From: Noviherbaspirillum humi
GTDB lineage: Bacteria; Pseudomonadota; Gammaproteobacteria; Burkholderiales; Burkholderiaceae_D
Assembly: GCF_900188095.1 (NCBI RefSeq)
Contig: NZ_FZOT01000002.1
Coordinates: forward strand, 310,001-374,000
DNA length: 64,000 nucleotides
Reading direction: 5' to 3'
Shown here: in pieces, positions 9,093-17,809 of the stretch
How the letters are laid out: each line of letters opens with the position of its first letter
How positions within the stretch are numbered: the stretch's first letter is position 1
The notes under the pieces: model-generated
The model's input: only the letters and a program-made list of their open reading frames with translations
Told to the model about the DNA's origin: nothing
Database searches by the model: none
Program-made: the position numbers and the translations under genes

Positions 9093-9130
9093 AGTTGCGC
9101 TCCTTCGCTGCGCCGCCCTTCGTAATTGGG

Positions 9131-9187
9131 GCGCCAGACATGCAGGCGAAGGAACCTGCTTTTCTCCCCGTCGGGATAGTCTGGCGC
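9131..9187. repeat. Nested inverted repeats between integrase and the unknown island gene
   Basis: GCGCCAGAC (9131-9139) is repeated inverted as GTCTGGCGC (9179-9187), and a smaller pair GCAGG/CCTGC lies inside at 9142-9159. The structure fills the 115-bp gap upstream of the TTG-start gene and downstream of the integrase. It could be a terminator-like or operator structure; there is no clear T-run. Confidence 0.4.
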
Positions 9188-9207
9188 TTTAACATTTCTG
9201 GATTCGG

Positions 9208-10605
9208 TCAGGCAGCGGTAACTACCCTTAACCCCTTTTCTTCCGTCTTAAACTCTATTCCTGCCTGCTCTAGCACCCATGCCTCAATCTTGACGTGCCA
9301 CATGCGCAACAGGTCAATCGGGCGGTTTCGGTAATGCTTCTCTGCAATGGCGCTTGGCTTGTGCCCCATAATTTGTGCCACCACACCGGCAGGCGCTTCC
9401 GTCCATTCAGCGAGCGTTCCAAAGGAGCGGCGCAGGCCATGCAACGTGACGTCAGGCAGCCCCGCAGCTTTGAGCGCCCGCTTATGACCCGGAGTTGGGT
9501 CTACTAACTGACCATTGGATGCCGCCTTGCTGGAAAAAACCCATTCCGATGGCTTCCATGTTTCATTGCGCTGCTCCAGCGTTCGCAACCATCGGACGGT
9601 CGGCGGCGCGTCGTTTCGTGCCTTCAGTGCCAGTAGAAGATGCGCGACATATGGCGTAAGCGGGATGGTCCGTTCCCCTTCCACCTTGTCCCGGATGGTC
9701 ATTTTCTGCCACTGGAAATCTACGTCGTCCCACTTCAGGGCGGCCAGCTCACGGCGGCGGGCTCCGGTCAGCAGCAAGATTTGCAGGTAAGCCGATTGCG
9801 CCGGATTCGCCATTTCGCGAACGGCTTTAAACCACATAGGGAGTTGTTCGCGCTGTAGGCTGTCATCCTGCTTAGCATTCTTGGCGGGCAGCTCATCCCG
9901 GACCTGAGACGATTTGCAGGCTCCAGGCGGCACCAAGCCCGCATATTCCCCTTGAGAGTCGCACCAGTTGACGAACACTGACAGCAGACGAAAAGCCAGC
10001 GAAGCTTGTGTCGGGCGCTTTTCCGCTTCAGCGACCAGCCATTCCCCAATGCGCTTGCCGGTTAAGTCGGATAATCTGACGTCAAGCAGGGATGCCAACG
10101 GTCCTGGTTCGGTCAGGCCCTTGCCACGCTTTTTTGGTTCGCCTCCACGGCGGGCGACCGTCTCATGGTCCCGAATGGTCCATTGTCCCCATTTCCTGCG
10201 GCGGGCCTCGATATACATCGGCCACGCCATACCAAGGGTTACGGCTTCGCGTCTGGCTTGAAACTCACGCGCTGCAGCTTGGGCGGCTCGCTCATCGCGA
10301 GCGGCTTGGTCAGCGGCCAGCGCATCGGCTTGCACTTGGCGCGGGTCTTTCCCGCTGTCGATTATGACTTTCAGACGACGCGCCTCAGTGCGAGCATCGT
10401 CAATGCTCCAGGTCTTAGGGTTGCCAATAGTGATGCGAATTGCCTGTCCGTTCAGCTTGGCTTGAAAGATGTAGGATTTGGCACCACTGGCAGTCCCACG
10501 GAGTCCTAAGCCCGGCGCTTCTGTGTCCCAAAGGAAAGATTGGCTTTTACCCGGTTCACACTGGAACCCCTCTACCCGGCCCGCCGTAAATTTCACTTTT
10601 GACAT
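9208..10605 (-). CDS. int: Site-specific tyrosine recombinase (DUF4102-type integrase)
   Basis: 465 aa from an ATG at 10605. An N-terminal DUF4102/P4-integrase-like domain (about 1-90, FLWDTEAPGLGLRGT, SYIFQAKLNGQAIRITIG) is followed by a core-binding region and the catalytic domain. Active-site residues are visible: Arg283 in LTGARRRELAALKW, His389 and Arg392 in LHGLRRSFG, His415 in IMGHK and Tyr425 in HYRNR. It should catalyse integration and excision at tRNA genes, and it lies 159 bp from the tRNA-His 3' fragment, its likely target. All catalytic residues are present, so it appears functional. Confidence 0.95.
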   Translation of the reverse strand: MSKVKFTAGRVEGFQCEPGKSQSFLWDTEAPGLGLRGTASGAKSYIFQAKLNGQAIRITIGNPKTWSIDDARTEARRLKVIIDSGKDPRQVQADALAADQAARDERAAQAAAREFQARREAVTLGMAWPMYIEARRRKWGQWTIRDHETVARRGGEPKKRGKGLTEPGPLASLLDVRLSDLTGKRIGEWLVAEAEKRPTQASLAFRLLSVFVNWCDSQGEYAGLVPPGACKSSQVRDELPAKNAKQDDSLQREQLPMWFKAVREMANPAQSAYLQILLLTGARRRELAALKWDDVDFQWQKMTIRDKVEGERTIPLTPYVAHLLLALKARNDAPPTVRWLRTLEQRNETWKPSEWVFSSKAASNGQLVDPTPGHKRALKAAGLPDVTLHGLRRSFGTLAEWTEAPAGVVAQIMGHKPSAIAEKHYRNRPIDLLRMWHVKIEAWVLEQAGIEFKTEEKGLRVVTAA

Positions 10606-10620
10606 TGAATTGCCATCCCG

Positions 10621-10721
10621 TGTAACCCCTATGTAACCCGGTTTCGAGTATAGCAATCAACTTTCGTCAACGCAACGACAGGAGTATTTCCTGTTATGTG
10701 TCTGTTTTTTATAGGGTTACA
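10621..10721. promoter_or_regulatory. Repeats in the integrase upstream region (candidate arm-type/operator sites)
   Basis: Two direct copies of TGTAACCC (10621-10628 and 10632-10639) and one inverted copy GGGTTACA (10714-10721) lie between the integrase start and the attachment site. A palindrome ACAGGA-N5-TCCTGT is at 10678-10694. Such short repeats flanking an att core are typical of integrase arm-binding or excisionase sites. The assignment is inference from position. Confidence 0.45.
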
Positions 10722-10763
10722 AGGTTTTAAGCATGTTTATCAACAGCAATGAATAATACTTTT

Positions 10764-10814
10764 CCAGGATTGTGATTCCTGTCGTCGTGGGTTCGAGTCC
10801 CATCGGCCACCCCA
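10764..10814 (+). other. Attachment site: 3' half of tRNA-His (truncated tRNA gene)
   Basis: The sequence begins at the anticodon stem and has the GTG anticodon loop (CCAGGATTGTGATTCCTG), the T-arm GTGGG-TTCGAGT-CCCAT and the acceptor strand CGGCCAC plus CCCA. The 5' half, expected to begin GTGGCCGTAGCTCAG, is absent; AT-rich element DNA precedes instead. This is what integration into the 3' end of a tRNA gene leaves at the far attachment junction. The intact gene is expected at the other, left end, outside the window. Confidence 0.85.
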
Positions 10815-10821
10815 AAATTCA

Positions 10822-10849
10822 AGACTCAGGCCCGATGCCTGGGTCTTTT
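10822..10849 (+). terminator. Rho-independent terminator behind tRNA-His
   Basis: A hairpin AGACTCAGGC / GCCTGGGTCT with loop CCGAT, followed by TTTT. Its position just after the tRNA 3' end indicates it is the original tRNA-His terminator, now separated from its promoter by the inserted element. Confidence 0.8.
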
Positions 10850-10892
10850 CAAGATGACTTCCAGTTTCCGGAAAAGTCATCGAGCCTGGAAT

Positions 10893-10922
10893 AAAGGCCC
10901 GCGTTTTGACGCGGGCCTTTTT
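10893..10922 (+). terminator. Strong hairpin terminator
   Basis: GGCCCGCG (10896-10903) pairs with CGCGGGCC (10910-10917). The hairpin is flanked by AAA on the left and a run of five Ts on the right, so it could work in either direction. It lies between the tRNA-His fragment and the histidine-kinase operon. Confidence 0.75.
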
Positions 10923-11257
10923 GTTTTGGCGCCTACCTTGGTGGGCACTGCGCTGCTCCGGCCGCTTCCCCATTCGGTTTCCCGGGCAATACCAAGGAGA
11001 TCATTCCAAAGCCGGGCGGCACTCTGTCGCGTTCTCCGCTCCGGGGGCCGGGATGCTCTCGCCGGCGGGGATCGCTTGCTGCGTGATGCGATGGCGATTT
11101 GAAGCGGCGCTTCAGCGGCCAGACTAGCCGCTTGTCGATGGGCACCGTTCATCGGGTCGAGGCTCGCCGGATGATTCAATTGCGATTTCAAAGCAAAGCC
11201 GGTTTCCAGCAGAACGTTCGTTCCGGATGATGTCCCGTCGCAGAGATCGTTCCTGCC
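10923..11257. other. Intergenic, no gene seen
   Basis: High-GC DNA between the terminator and the stop of the hybrid kinase. The open frames here have no ribosome site, no recognisable product and overlap each other in all frames. No repeats or RNA gene found. Confidence 0.5.
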
Positions 11258-13588
11258 TCAGTTTCCCATCCTGCGCTGACGCAGCATTTCCGCGACGAGT
11301 CGGGCAATCTTGCGGCCATTGATTGGTTTGACGAGGTGATGATCGAATCCGGCTTCCATCGTGGCGATCCGATCCTCCTTCTGCCCCCATCCCGTGGCGG
11401 CGATCAACGCGACCCGGCCGCCCCAGGGCTGGCTTCTCATCCAGCGCGCCACTTCATTGCCCGTGGCAATCGGCATGCCGATATCGAGGATCGCGACATC
11501 GGGAACCTCCTTCTTCGACAACTCGATGGCCGACTGGCCGTCATAAACCGTTTGCACGGTGTATCCATCCAGGCGCAGCACGTCGCTCAGCAGGTTGGCG
11601 GCATCGACATTGTCATCGGCAACCAGGATGCGGCCATTCCCCGCTTCCCACACCTCGCCTTCCGACAGCGTGGCCGGGCTGGCCTCTCCCCGGTACTGAA
11701 TGGGCAATTCCATCCGGAAGCAGGCGCCTTGGCCCGCACCATCGCTGTAAGCACTGACGGTTCCACCGTGGAGGGTGACCAGCTTGTGGACAACCGCCAG
11801 GCCGATTCCAAGGCCGGTGGCCCCGCCGCTGGCCTTGGTCTGCCCCTGGAAGAACATTTCAAAGACCTTGTCCAATTTCTTTGGATCGATGCCGATACCA
11901 TTGTCGGCCACTTGGACGACGGCCTTGCCGGCGGCAAGAAACGCCTTGACCTCGATGCGTCCGCCCGGCGGCGTGAATTTTCCCGCATTGCTCAGCAGGT
12001 TGGTCAGCACCTGAGTCAGCCGGACTTCGTCGCCCTGCACAAGGATGGGCTCGGGAGCCAGAACCAGCACCACGTCATGGCTGAACGGGTCGATCATGGG
12101 CTTCGCGCTCTCGTACCCAAGCTCGATCACCCGCCGCAGATCGAGCGGCTTCATATCCAGATCGATTTTGTTGCGGGTGATGCGGCTCAGGTCGAGCAGG
12201 TCGTCCAGCAGCCTGCCCATATGCGCCGTCTGCCGCTCGATCACCGCGCGCGCCTTGCTGATCACCTCCGGCGAGCCGACATGCCTCAGCAGATCAATGG
12301 AATAACCGATCGCCGCCATGGGATTGCGCAGTTCATGCGACAGCACCGACAGGAACTCGGTCTTTTGCCGGTTTGCCTCCTCCAGCTCATGCTGGGTCTG
12401 CTTGAGCGCGGTCACATCCATGAGCGCGCCCACCGCGCCGCGAACCTTTCCAGCGCCATCCCGCAATGGAGACGTATTGATCAACAGGACGATCGACCTG
12501 CCGTCGGCAAGCCGCATTTCCAGTTCCTCGCCGCGCACGTCGATGCCATGCCGCGCGGCACGCTGCATCGGCAGGTCGTCGGGGGACACTTCCGCGTTAT
12601 CGCGGAAGACCCGGTACGGAAGGTCAGCCACGCCCGCCCCGGTGGACGAGACATTGGCCCCGGACGCCACGCCGAGCAACTCGGCCAGATAGGGCGTGAA
12701 CTGGATGCCATTCGCCTCGGGATCGCGGCTGATCGCGATGCCGACGGGCAGCACGTCGAGGATGGTCTGCAATTCTTCCTGCTGCCGCTGCGTGCGCTCG
12801 CGAGCGGCCACCTCGTCGGTCACGTCGCGCGCTGCGCCGATCACCAGCTTCGGCGCGTTCCCTTCGTCCCGGATGATCTTTCCGCTGGAGGCGATCCATC
12901 GCGTCCGGCCATCGGCGCCGATTGCCCGAAACTGGGCCTGATAGTCATCGCCGCCGGCCATCGCCGCATCCCAGGCCGCCATGACCGCGGGCTGGTCATC
13001 GACATGGACATCACCGAGCCAATGCTGGAAGCTGGCGTGGACAAAACCTTCCGGCTGGCCGAACATCGGCCCGATCGCATCCGAATAAATGATTCCGTTG
13101 CTTTGCACGTCGAACTGCCAGGTGCCCATGCGTGCCGATTGCAGAGCGATTTCGAGCCGCACCTTGGCGAGGGTTTCCCGCTCCAGCGCCTGGCTCAGCT
13201 GCTCACGCTGCCGGGCGCGCTCGACGCACGACAGGACCGCATAAGGGATGCGCGGGTAGTGCTTGACCGTCTTCGTGATGTAGTCGTCCAGGCCCCCCTT
13301 CATCGCGTTGACGGCGACTTCCTCGTTGCCGCTGCCAGTGAACATGATCACCGGCTTCTTCGGAAAGCGACGCTTCATCTCGCGCAAAACTTCGGTGCCG
13401 GTCGACCAGCGCAAGCGGTAATCCGTAATCACCAGATCGAAGCGGTTTCTGCCGATGGCCTCGTTGAGCGCCTGCTCATCGCCGGCATGCTCGACCCGCA
13501 CGCCGGCGATGTGATGTTCGAGTTCCCGCGCCACCAAGGCGCGGTCGTCGGGATTGTCGTCGACCAGCAGGACGGTTAGCGTTGTCAT
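11258..13588 (-). CDS. Hybrid histidine kinase, REC-PAS-PAS-HisKA-HATPase-REC
   Basis: 776 aa, ATG at 13588. A receiver domain stands first (VLLVDDNPDD, phosphoacceptor Asp56 in VITDYRLRW, Lys in DYITK). Two PAS domains (about 140-260 and 270-395) follow, then HisKA with His418 in LSHELRNPM, HATPase (NLLSNAGKFTP, DNGIGIDP, GLGIGLAVV) and a C-terminal receiver (LVADDNVDAA, AILDIGMP, VKPI). No membrane segment, so it is cytoplasmic. It is last in a four-gene operon, 14 bp after the REC-PAS kinase. Its N-terminal receiver closely resembles that of the upstream kinase (DDNPDDRAL, VITDYxxRWxTG, VIMFTxxGxxEIAVxAMKxGLDDYxxK), indicating tandem duplication. Confidence 0.93.
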   Translation of the reverse strand: MTTLTVLLVDDNPDDRALVARELEHHIAGVRVEHAGDEQALNEAIGRNRFDLVITDYRLRWSTGTEVLREMKRRFPKKPVIMFTGSGNEEVAVNAMKGGLDDYITKTVKHYPRIPYAVLSCVERARQREQLSQALERETLAKVRLEIALQSARMGTWQFDVQSNGIIYSDAIGPMFGQPEGFVHASFQHWLGDVHVDDQPAVMAAWDAAMAGGDDYQAQFRAIGADGRTRWIASSGKIIRDEGNAPKLVIGAARDVTDEVAARERTQRQQEELQTILDVLPVGIAISRDPEANGIQFTPYLAELLGVASGANVSSTGAGVADLPYRVFRDNAEVSPDDLPMQRAARHGIDVRGEELEMRLADGRSIVLLINTSPLRDGAGKVRGAVGALMDVTALKQTQHELEEANRQKTEFLSVLSHELRNPMAAIGYSIDLLRHVGSPEVISKARAVIERQTAHMGRLLDDLLDLSRITRNKIDLDMKPLDLRRVIELGYESAKPMIDPFSHDVVLVLAPEPILVQGDEVRLTQVLTNLLSNAGKFTPPGGRIEVKAFLAAGKAVVQVADNGIGIDPKKLDKVFEMFFQGQTKASGGATGLGIGLAVVHKLVTLHGGTVSAYSDGAGQGACFRMELPIQYRGEASPATLSEGEVWEAGNGRILVADDNVDAANLLSDVLRLDGYTVQTVYDGQSAIELSKKEVPDVAILDIGMPIATGNEVARWMRSQPWGGRVALIAATGWGQKEDRIATMEAGFDHHLVKPINGRKIARLVAEMLRQRRMGN

Positions 13589-13602
13589 GTTCCGGTCTTC
13601 TT

Positions 13603-15090
13603 TCAGGGACGTTCGAGCGCGATCCAGAACGTGGATCCCGTGCCGGGCGTCGACTCGACGCCGACGCTGCCTCCCATGCGCTCGACGCCCTTCTTCACGA
13701 TGGCGAGACCGATTCCCGTGCCGGGATATTCCTCCTCGCCGTGAAGGCGCTCGAACACGTTGAAGATACGCCCCAATGCCGCTTCGTCGATGCCGATGCC
13801 ATTGTCTTGCACCGCTATCCTGACTTTTCGCCCTTCGGGTACGGCCTGGATGACGATTGCCGCCGACTGGCCGGCGCGAACGAATTTGCAGGCGTTCGAC
13901 AACAGGTTGGTCAAGGCCTGCACCAGAGTCAGGCGATGCGCCTTCACGGAGAGCTCCGGATCCATGCAGACCTGGATGCGGGCCTGGCGGTAAGCCGGTT
14001 CAGCCTGCAACACTGCCTGAGCTTCGCCGACGGCCGCAGCCACCCGCACGATCTCCGTCGGGATTTCCGCGCGGGAGAGACGGGCGAACTCGAGCAGGTC
14101 GGAGACCATCAGGTCGATCCGCCTGGCGATCACGTCGATCCGGTCGATGTAGTTGCGCAGGTTATCTAACTCGCCTGCGCCGAAGTCCTGGCGCAGTGCG
14201 TGCGCATATCCTTGAATGGTGCGAAGCGGCTCGCGCAAGTCATGGGATACGGAAAATCCGAAGGCCTCGAGCGCCTCGTTGGCCTCCTCAAGCTGGTTGG
14301 TCCGCTCCAGGATGCGCTGCTCCAGTTCGGCGTTGAGGCGATGAATCTCGGCATCCGCGCGCCGCAGCGACGTCGCATCCTCCACGATTCCGTCGATGGC
14401 GTCATGTCCATTGACCCGGACCCGCAGCAGCTTGACGACATAAAACCTGAAGCCAGCGGGGTCGCTTTCGAACTGGGCCTGGATTTCGGCCGCATCCAGG
14501 GTCTTCGCAAGCGACGGAAGCTTTTCCCTGACTTTTGCCAGGAGCGGATGCCCAGCCATTTCTGCCGGGCTCAGGTCGCGGCCCAGCATGGTTCGCAGCG
14601 CCGCATTGGCTTCCTCGACGCGGCCGTCGAGCGACATGCGGAACACGCCGAGATGGATGTTCTCCAGCAGGGCGGAAAGGCGGGTTTCCGAACGGATGGC
14701 GCGGGCGCGAATCTCTGCGCGGTCCAGGCAGGTCCGCACCGCTACCGGCAGCCGCGCATAATGGCGCGGGCTCTTGATCACATAGTCGTCGAGCCCGAGC
14801 TTCATGGCTTCGACCGCGATTTCCTGGGTGCCTGTTGCGGTGAACATGATGACTGGCCGCTCGGCGTCATGCGCCTTCACGCGCTGAAGCACATCCAGCC
14901 CGGTGGTCCATCGCATCTGGTAGTCGGTGATGATTACGTCGTAGGCCAGTCCGGCCGCCATCTGCGCTTCGAAGGCCGCACGGTCCCCCGCTTCCCGGAT
15001 CGCGCAGCCCGGAAAATGCCGTTCAAGCTCCCTGCGGGACAGGGCGCGATCATCGGGATTGTCATCCAGGAGAAGAATCGATAAGGCCAT
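13603..15090 (-). CDS. Histidine kinase with N-terminal receiver, REC-PAS-HisKA-HATPase
   Basis: 495 aa, ATG at 15090, 7 bp after the Rcp1-like regulator. Receiver domain about residues 1-125 (LLLDDNPDDRAL, Asp in VIITDYQMRW, Lys in DYVIK), PAS about 140-250, a coiled-coil linker (RLNAELEQRILERTNQLEEANEAL), HisKA with SVSHDLREPLRTIQGY, N-box NLLSNACKF and G-boxes DNGIGIDE and GTGIGLAIV. The HisKA type is the one common in phytochrome-like kinases. Cytoplasmic. The receiver probably gates kinase activity within the local phosphorelay. Confidence 0.92.
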   Translation of the reverse strand: MALSILLLDDNPDDRALSRRELERHFPGCAIREAGDRAAFEAQMAAGLAYDVIITDYQMRWTTGLDVLQRVKAHDAERPVIMFTATGTQEIAVEAMKLGLDDYVIKSPRHYARLPVAVRTCLDRAEIRARAIRSETRLSALLENIHLGVFRMSLDGRVEEANAALRTMLGRDLSPAEMAGHPLLAKVREKLPSLAKTLDAAEIQAQFESDPAGFRFYVVKLLRVRVNGHDAIDGIVEDATSLRRADAEIHRLNAELEQRILERTNQLEEANEALEAFGFSVSHDLREPLRTIQGYAHALRQDFGAGELDNLRNYIDRIDVIARRIDLMVSDLLEFARLSRAEIPTEIVRVAAAVGEAQAVLQAEPAYRQARIQVCMDPELSVKAHRLTLVQALTNLLSNACKFVRAGQSAAIVIQAVPEGRKVRIAVQDNGIGIDEAALGRIFNVFERLHGEEEYPGTGIGLAIVKKGVERMGGSVGVESTPGTGSTFWIALERP

Positions 15091-15097
15091 GAGTCTC

Positions 15098-15580
15098 TCA
15101 GTAACCGGCAGCCGAACGTGGCGCCGTCAGGTTGGTATCTATCCAGTACGATCCGAGGACGACCAGCATTCTTGCCAATTCGCCGAATGCCACCGGCTTC
15201 TGCAGGTACGAGTTGGCCCCGCGCCGATAGGCTTGCTCGATATCTTCCTCCTCGGTCGAAGAGGTCAGCACGATGACCGGCGTGGTGGCGAGCGCTTGGC
15301 GGGCACGTATCCACTGCAGCACGTCGAGTCCCGAGCGTTTGGGCAGCTTCAGGTCGAGCAGGATCAGCGCAGGCAAGGGAAATGTGCCTCGGTCGGCATA
15401 GGCGCCGCTGCCTTCGAGATACGCGACGGCGTCGTCGCCGTCGCCGACGACGCTGAGAGAAATGCGCAGGCCGGCTTTCCGCACCGCCCGGCGCGTCAGC
15501 AGCACGTCGTCCGGATTATCTTCAACGAGCATGACGGACGGAACGCCCGCCTCCAGCGGCATGACTTCATCGCTGCTCAT
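15098..15580 (-). CDS. Single-domain response regulator, Rcp1-like
   Basis: 160 aa. I start at ATG 15580, which overlaps the preceding kinase stop by 14 bp; the open frame reaches further upstream but only inside that kinase. It is a stand-alone receiver: VMLVEDNPDDVLLTRRA, phosphoacceptor in LILLDLKLPKRSGLDVL, VIVLTSSTEEEDI and YLQKPV. This is the form associated with phytochrome-type kinases (Rcp1 group), which lack an output domain and relay phosphate. No bacteriophytochrome is in the window; the adjacent CHASE3-like kinase and REC-PAS kinases are the probable partners. Confidence 0.9.
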   Translation of the reverse strand: MSSDEVMPLEAGVPSVMLVEDNPDDVLLTRRAVRKAGLRISLSVVGDGDDAVAYLEGSGAYADRGTFPLPALILLDLKLPKRSGLDVLQWIRARQALATTPVIVLTSSTEEEDIEQAYRRGANSYLQKPVAFGELARMLVVLGSYWIDTNLTAPRSAAGY

Positions 15581-17039
15581 CGGCGTTCTTTTCCGCTGAA
15601 GGGAGAAAGACCTCGAACCGGGTTCCGCCGTCCGGCAAGCCCTGCACCTTGATTTGGCCACCCATCCGTTCCACTCCCTTCTTGACGATCGCCAGGCCGA
15701 TGCCGGTACCCGGATATTGCTCCTGACCATGGAGACGCTCAAAAACCCCGAACACATGGTCATGGTGCGCCGGGTCGATGCCGATGCCGTTATCTTCGAT
15801 ACTGATCCGGCTCATGCCATTGACGCTGGCGCCATGGATTCGCACCCGCGGTAATTTCCCCTGTGCAACAAATTTTAGCGCATTCGCCAATAAGTTAGAG
15901 ATAATTTGCATGAATACGGCCTGGTTGGCTTGCACGGCCGGCAGCGGCTCATCGACGATGATCTGCGCCTGCGTTTCGCTTATCTGGCTTTCCAGGTCGC
16001 GTCGAACGGCTTTCAATACCTCGCTCGTATCGACGCGTTGCAGCCTGAGCTCGCTGCGGGAAAGGCGGCTATAGGCAAGAAGGTCGGTGATCAGCCGGTC
16101 CATGCGCACGACCGCGGCACAGATGCGGCCGGCAAACATTTTCCCGTCATCAGACATGCGGTCGGCTTCATCCTCCAGCAGCGCAGAGGCAAATCCCTCT
16201 ACGTTGCGCAGCGGTGCACGCAAGTCGTGCGCAACGGTATGCGCAAAGCCCTGCAGTTCGGCATTGGCTTCCGCGATTTGCTGGGTTCGTTCCTGGATTC
16301 GCTGCTCCAGCAGCTGATTCGCCTCCTGGAGCTGGCGCTGCGCCTCCCTGAGCTGGGCTCTTTCCGCGAGGAGGCTCGCCGCATTTTTTTCGTAAAGGAG
16401 TCGCAGAAAGACCAGCAGTCCGATCGAGAGCACAAACACCGCGGCGACGGAAACGATGAGTTCGGTCCTGGCGCGCAGCACCCGGGCTTCGCGCTCATTG
16501 AGCAGACGCTGTTCTTCTGCCCTGATCTTCGCAGCTTGCTCAAGGATCGCAGTTTTGACGCGAAAGCCCGATTCGAGAAGCTCAGGATCAAAAGGGGCTC
16601 CGTCCAACTTCATTTGCAGCGTGCTGTGCAGGAGCCCGAGCCGCTGCAGCACCAGCTCCTTGAATTTTCCGATGGCCTGCTGTTGAACGGGGTTATCGTG
16701 GGTCAGGCTCTTGAGTGCATCTATTTCAGCCGTCACCCCTTCGCTGTCTTGCCTGTAGATAAGCAGTTGCCTCTCTGCACCGGAAATGAGAAAGCCCCGC
16801 TGGGCCGCTTCTGCTTCACTGGTCAGCGTGAGGACGATCTGCAGTCGCTCCAGCACCGCGCGTGTATGTACCACCCATTGCCAGGAATCCGCTTCGCGCT
16901 GAATGCTCTTGGTCAGCACCAGCGTCGCGAGTAACAGCACGCTAATGCTTGCAACTGTGGCGAGCCACAGGAACGAAGAGGACCGTGGCGAGGGGTTAGG
17001 CATGGAATATTGCAAATGGCGTGAAAGACAAGGAGCCAT
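15567..17039 (-). CDS. Membrane histidine kinase with CHASE3-like sensor
   Basis: 490 aa. Two membrane helices (about 24-45 and 197-220) flank a helical periplasmic domain with the CHASE3 pattern (TSEAEAAQRGFLISGAERQL, YRQDSEGV). A coiled coil (LREAQRQLQEANQLLEQRIQE) leads to HisKA with AHTVAHDLRAPLRNVEGFA, N-box NLLANALKFV and DNGIGIDP/GTGIGLAIV. ATG 17039 has TGAGGA four bases upstream; an internal ATG at 17003 lacks one. First gene of the four-gene phosphorelay operon, so it may supply the extracytoplasmic signal. Confidence 0.9.
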   Translation of the reverse strand: MAPCLSRHLQYSMPNPSPRSSSFLWLATVASISVLLLATLVLTKSIQREADSWQWVVHTRAVLERLQIVLTLTSEAEAAQRGFLISGAERQLLIYRQDSEGVTAEIDALKSLTHDNPVQQQAIGKFKELVLQRLGLLHSTLQMKLDGAPFDPELLESGFRVKTAILEQAAKIRAEEQRLLNEREARVLRARTELIVSVAAVFVLSIGLLVFLRLLYEKNAASLLAERAQLREAQRQLQEANQLLEQRIQERTQQIAEANAELQGFAHTVAHDLRAPLRNVEGFASALLEDEADRMSDDGKMFAGRICAAVVRMDRLITDLLAYSRLSRSELRLQRVDTSEVLKAVRRDLESQISETQAQIIVDEPLPAVQANQAVFMQIISNLLANALKFVAQGKLPRVRIHGASVNGMSRISIEDNGIGIDPAHHDHVFGVFERLHGQEQYPGTGIGLAIVKKGVERMGGQIKVQGLPDGGTRFEVFLPSAEKNADEQR

Positions 17040-17266
17040 TATTCCTCAGCCGGCGAAAAGATGCCTGAGGAGTCGCGATTTCCGGCGGCAACAGCACCCA
17101 ACGCAAGCACACCGCAGATGAGGGAAATCTCACGCTGCATTGCAGGGCAGTGCCGGGTCAGCGAAGGGAATTTCTGTGCACGGCACCGCAGGAAAGCAAG
17201 GGCAACCAGGTCTCCCTTGCAGCATCGCCGCCTGTTACACGCATCGGAAAATCCCTATGCCGCACA

Positions 17267-17809
17267 TTACTTCACTCTTTGCTTTTCCAGCTTGCGTGCC
17301 AGCGTGCGGCGATGCATGCCAAGCCTGCGCGCGGTCTCCGAAATATTGAAGTTGGTCTCGGCCAGGGTCGCATGGATGCGCTCCCACTCCAGCGTCTTGA
17401 TGGAGGTGGCGCGGTTGGTCAGTTCCACCGGCTCGGTGCCGGCGACGTGGCCGAACGCCGCTTCGATGTCGTCGGTGTTCGATGGTTTCGCAAGGTAATG
17501 GCAGGCGCCGAGCTTGATCGCTTCCACCGCGGTATTGATGCTGGCATACCCGGTCAGCACCACGATCTGCATCTCCGGATCGTGCTTGTGCAGCAACTGC
17601 ACGCAGGCAAGGCCGGAGGTATTGCCGGTGATTTTCAGGTCGACCACCGCGTAGCCAGGGGAATGCTGCTCAAGCATCGCTTCCACCTCTTCCAGGCTGG
17701 ACGCCACCAGCACCTTGTAGTCGCGCCGCTCGAAGGAACGGCCCAGGGTGCGTGCGAAAGCGGCATCGTCCTCGACGATCAATAGCACGCGTTCTTCATC
17801 GGCTGACAT
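17267..17809 (-). CDS. regA: RegA/PrrA/RoxR-type redox response regulator
   Basis: 180 aa. Receiver (LLIVEDDAAFARTLGRSFERR, phosphoacceptor in YAVVDLKITG, VLTGYASINTAVEAIKLGA, LAKPSN) joined to a short Fis-type helix-turn-helix (WERIHATLAETNFNISETARRLGMHRRTLARKL). This size and ending identify the RegA/PrrA/ActR family, which activates and represses respiratory genes according to redox state. The start overlaps the regB stop by 14 bp. It lies at the end of the cyo-SURF1-regB-regA cluster. Confidence 0.92.
   Translation of the reverse strand: MSADEERVLLIVEDDAAFARTLGRSFERRDYKVLVASSLEEVEAMLEQHSPGYAVVDLKITGNTSGLACVQLLHKHDPEMQIVVLTGYASINTAVEAIKLGACHYLAKPSNTDDIEAAFGHVAGTEPVELTNRATSIKTLEWERIHATLAETNFNISETARRLGMHRRTLARKLEKQRVK

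Larger units (their letters stand above)
1..10814. mobile_element. Integrative element at tRNA-His (right end; left end outside window)
   Basis: A tyrosine integrase (9208-10605) lies directly beside a 3' half of tRNA-His. Inward of it are AlpA-like, replication/helicase, VRR-NUC and small island proteins, all on the minus strand and less GC-rich than the DNA right of 11 kb. The second attachment repeat is not visible down to position 1, so the left boundary is unknown. Whether the kdpD-kdpE-kup genes belong to the element is inference from composition and from the missing left repeat. Confidence 0.65.

Noticed and set aside
10740-10814. Functional tRNA-His gene
   Set aside because: Only the part from the anticodon stem onward is present; the acceptor 5' strand and D-arm are missing.
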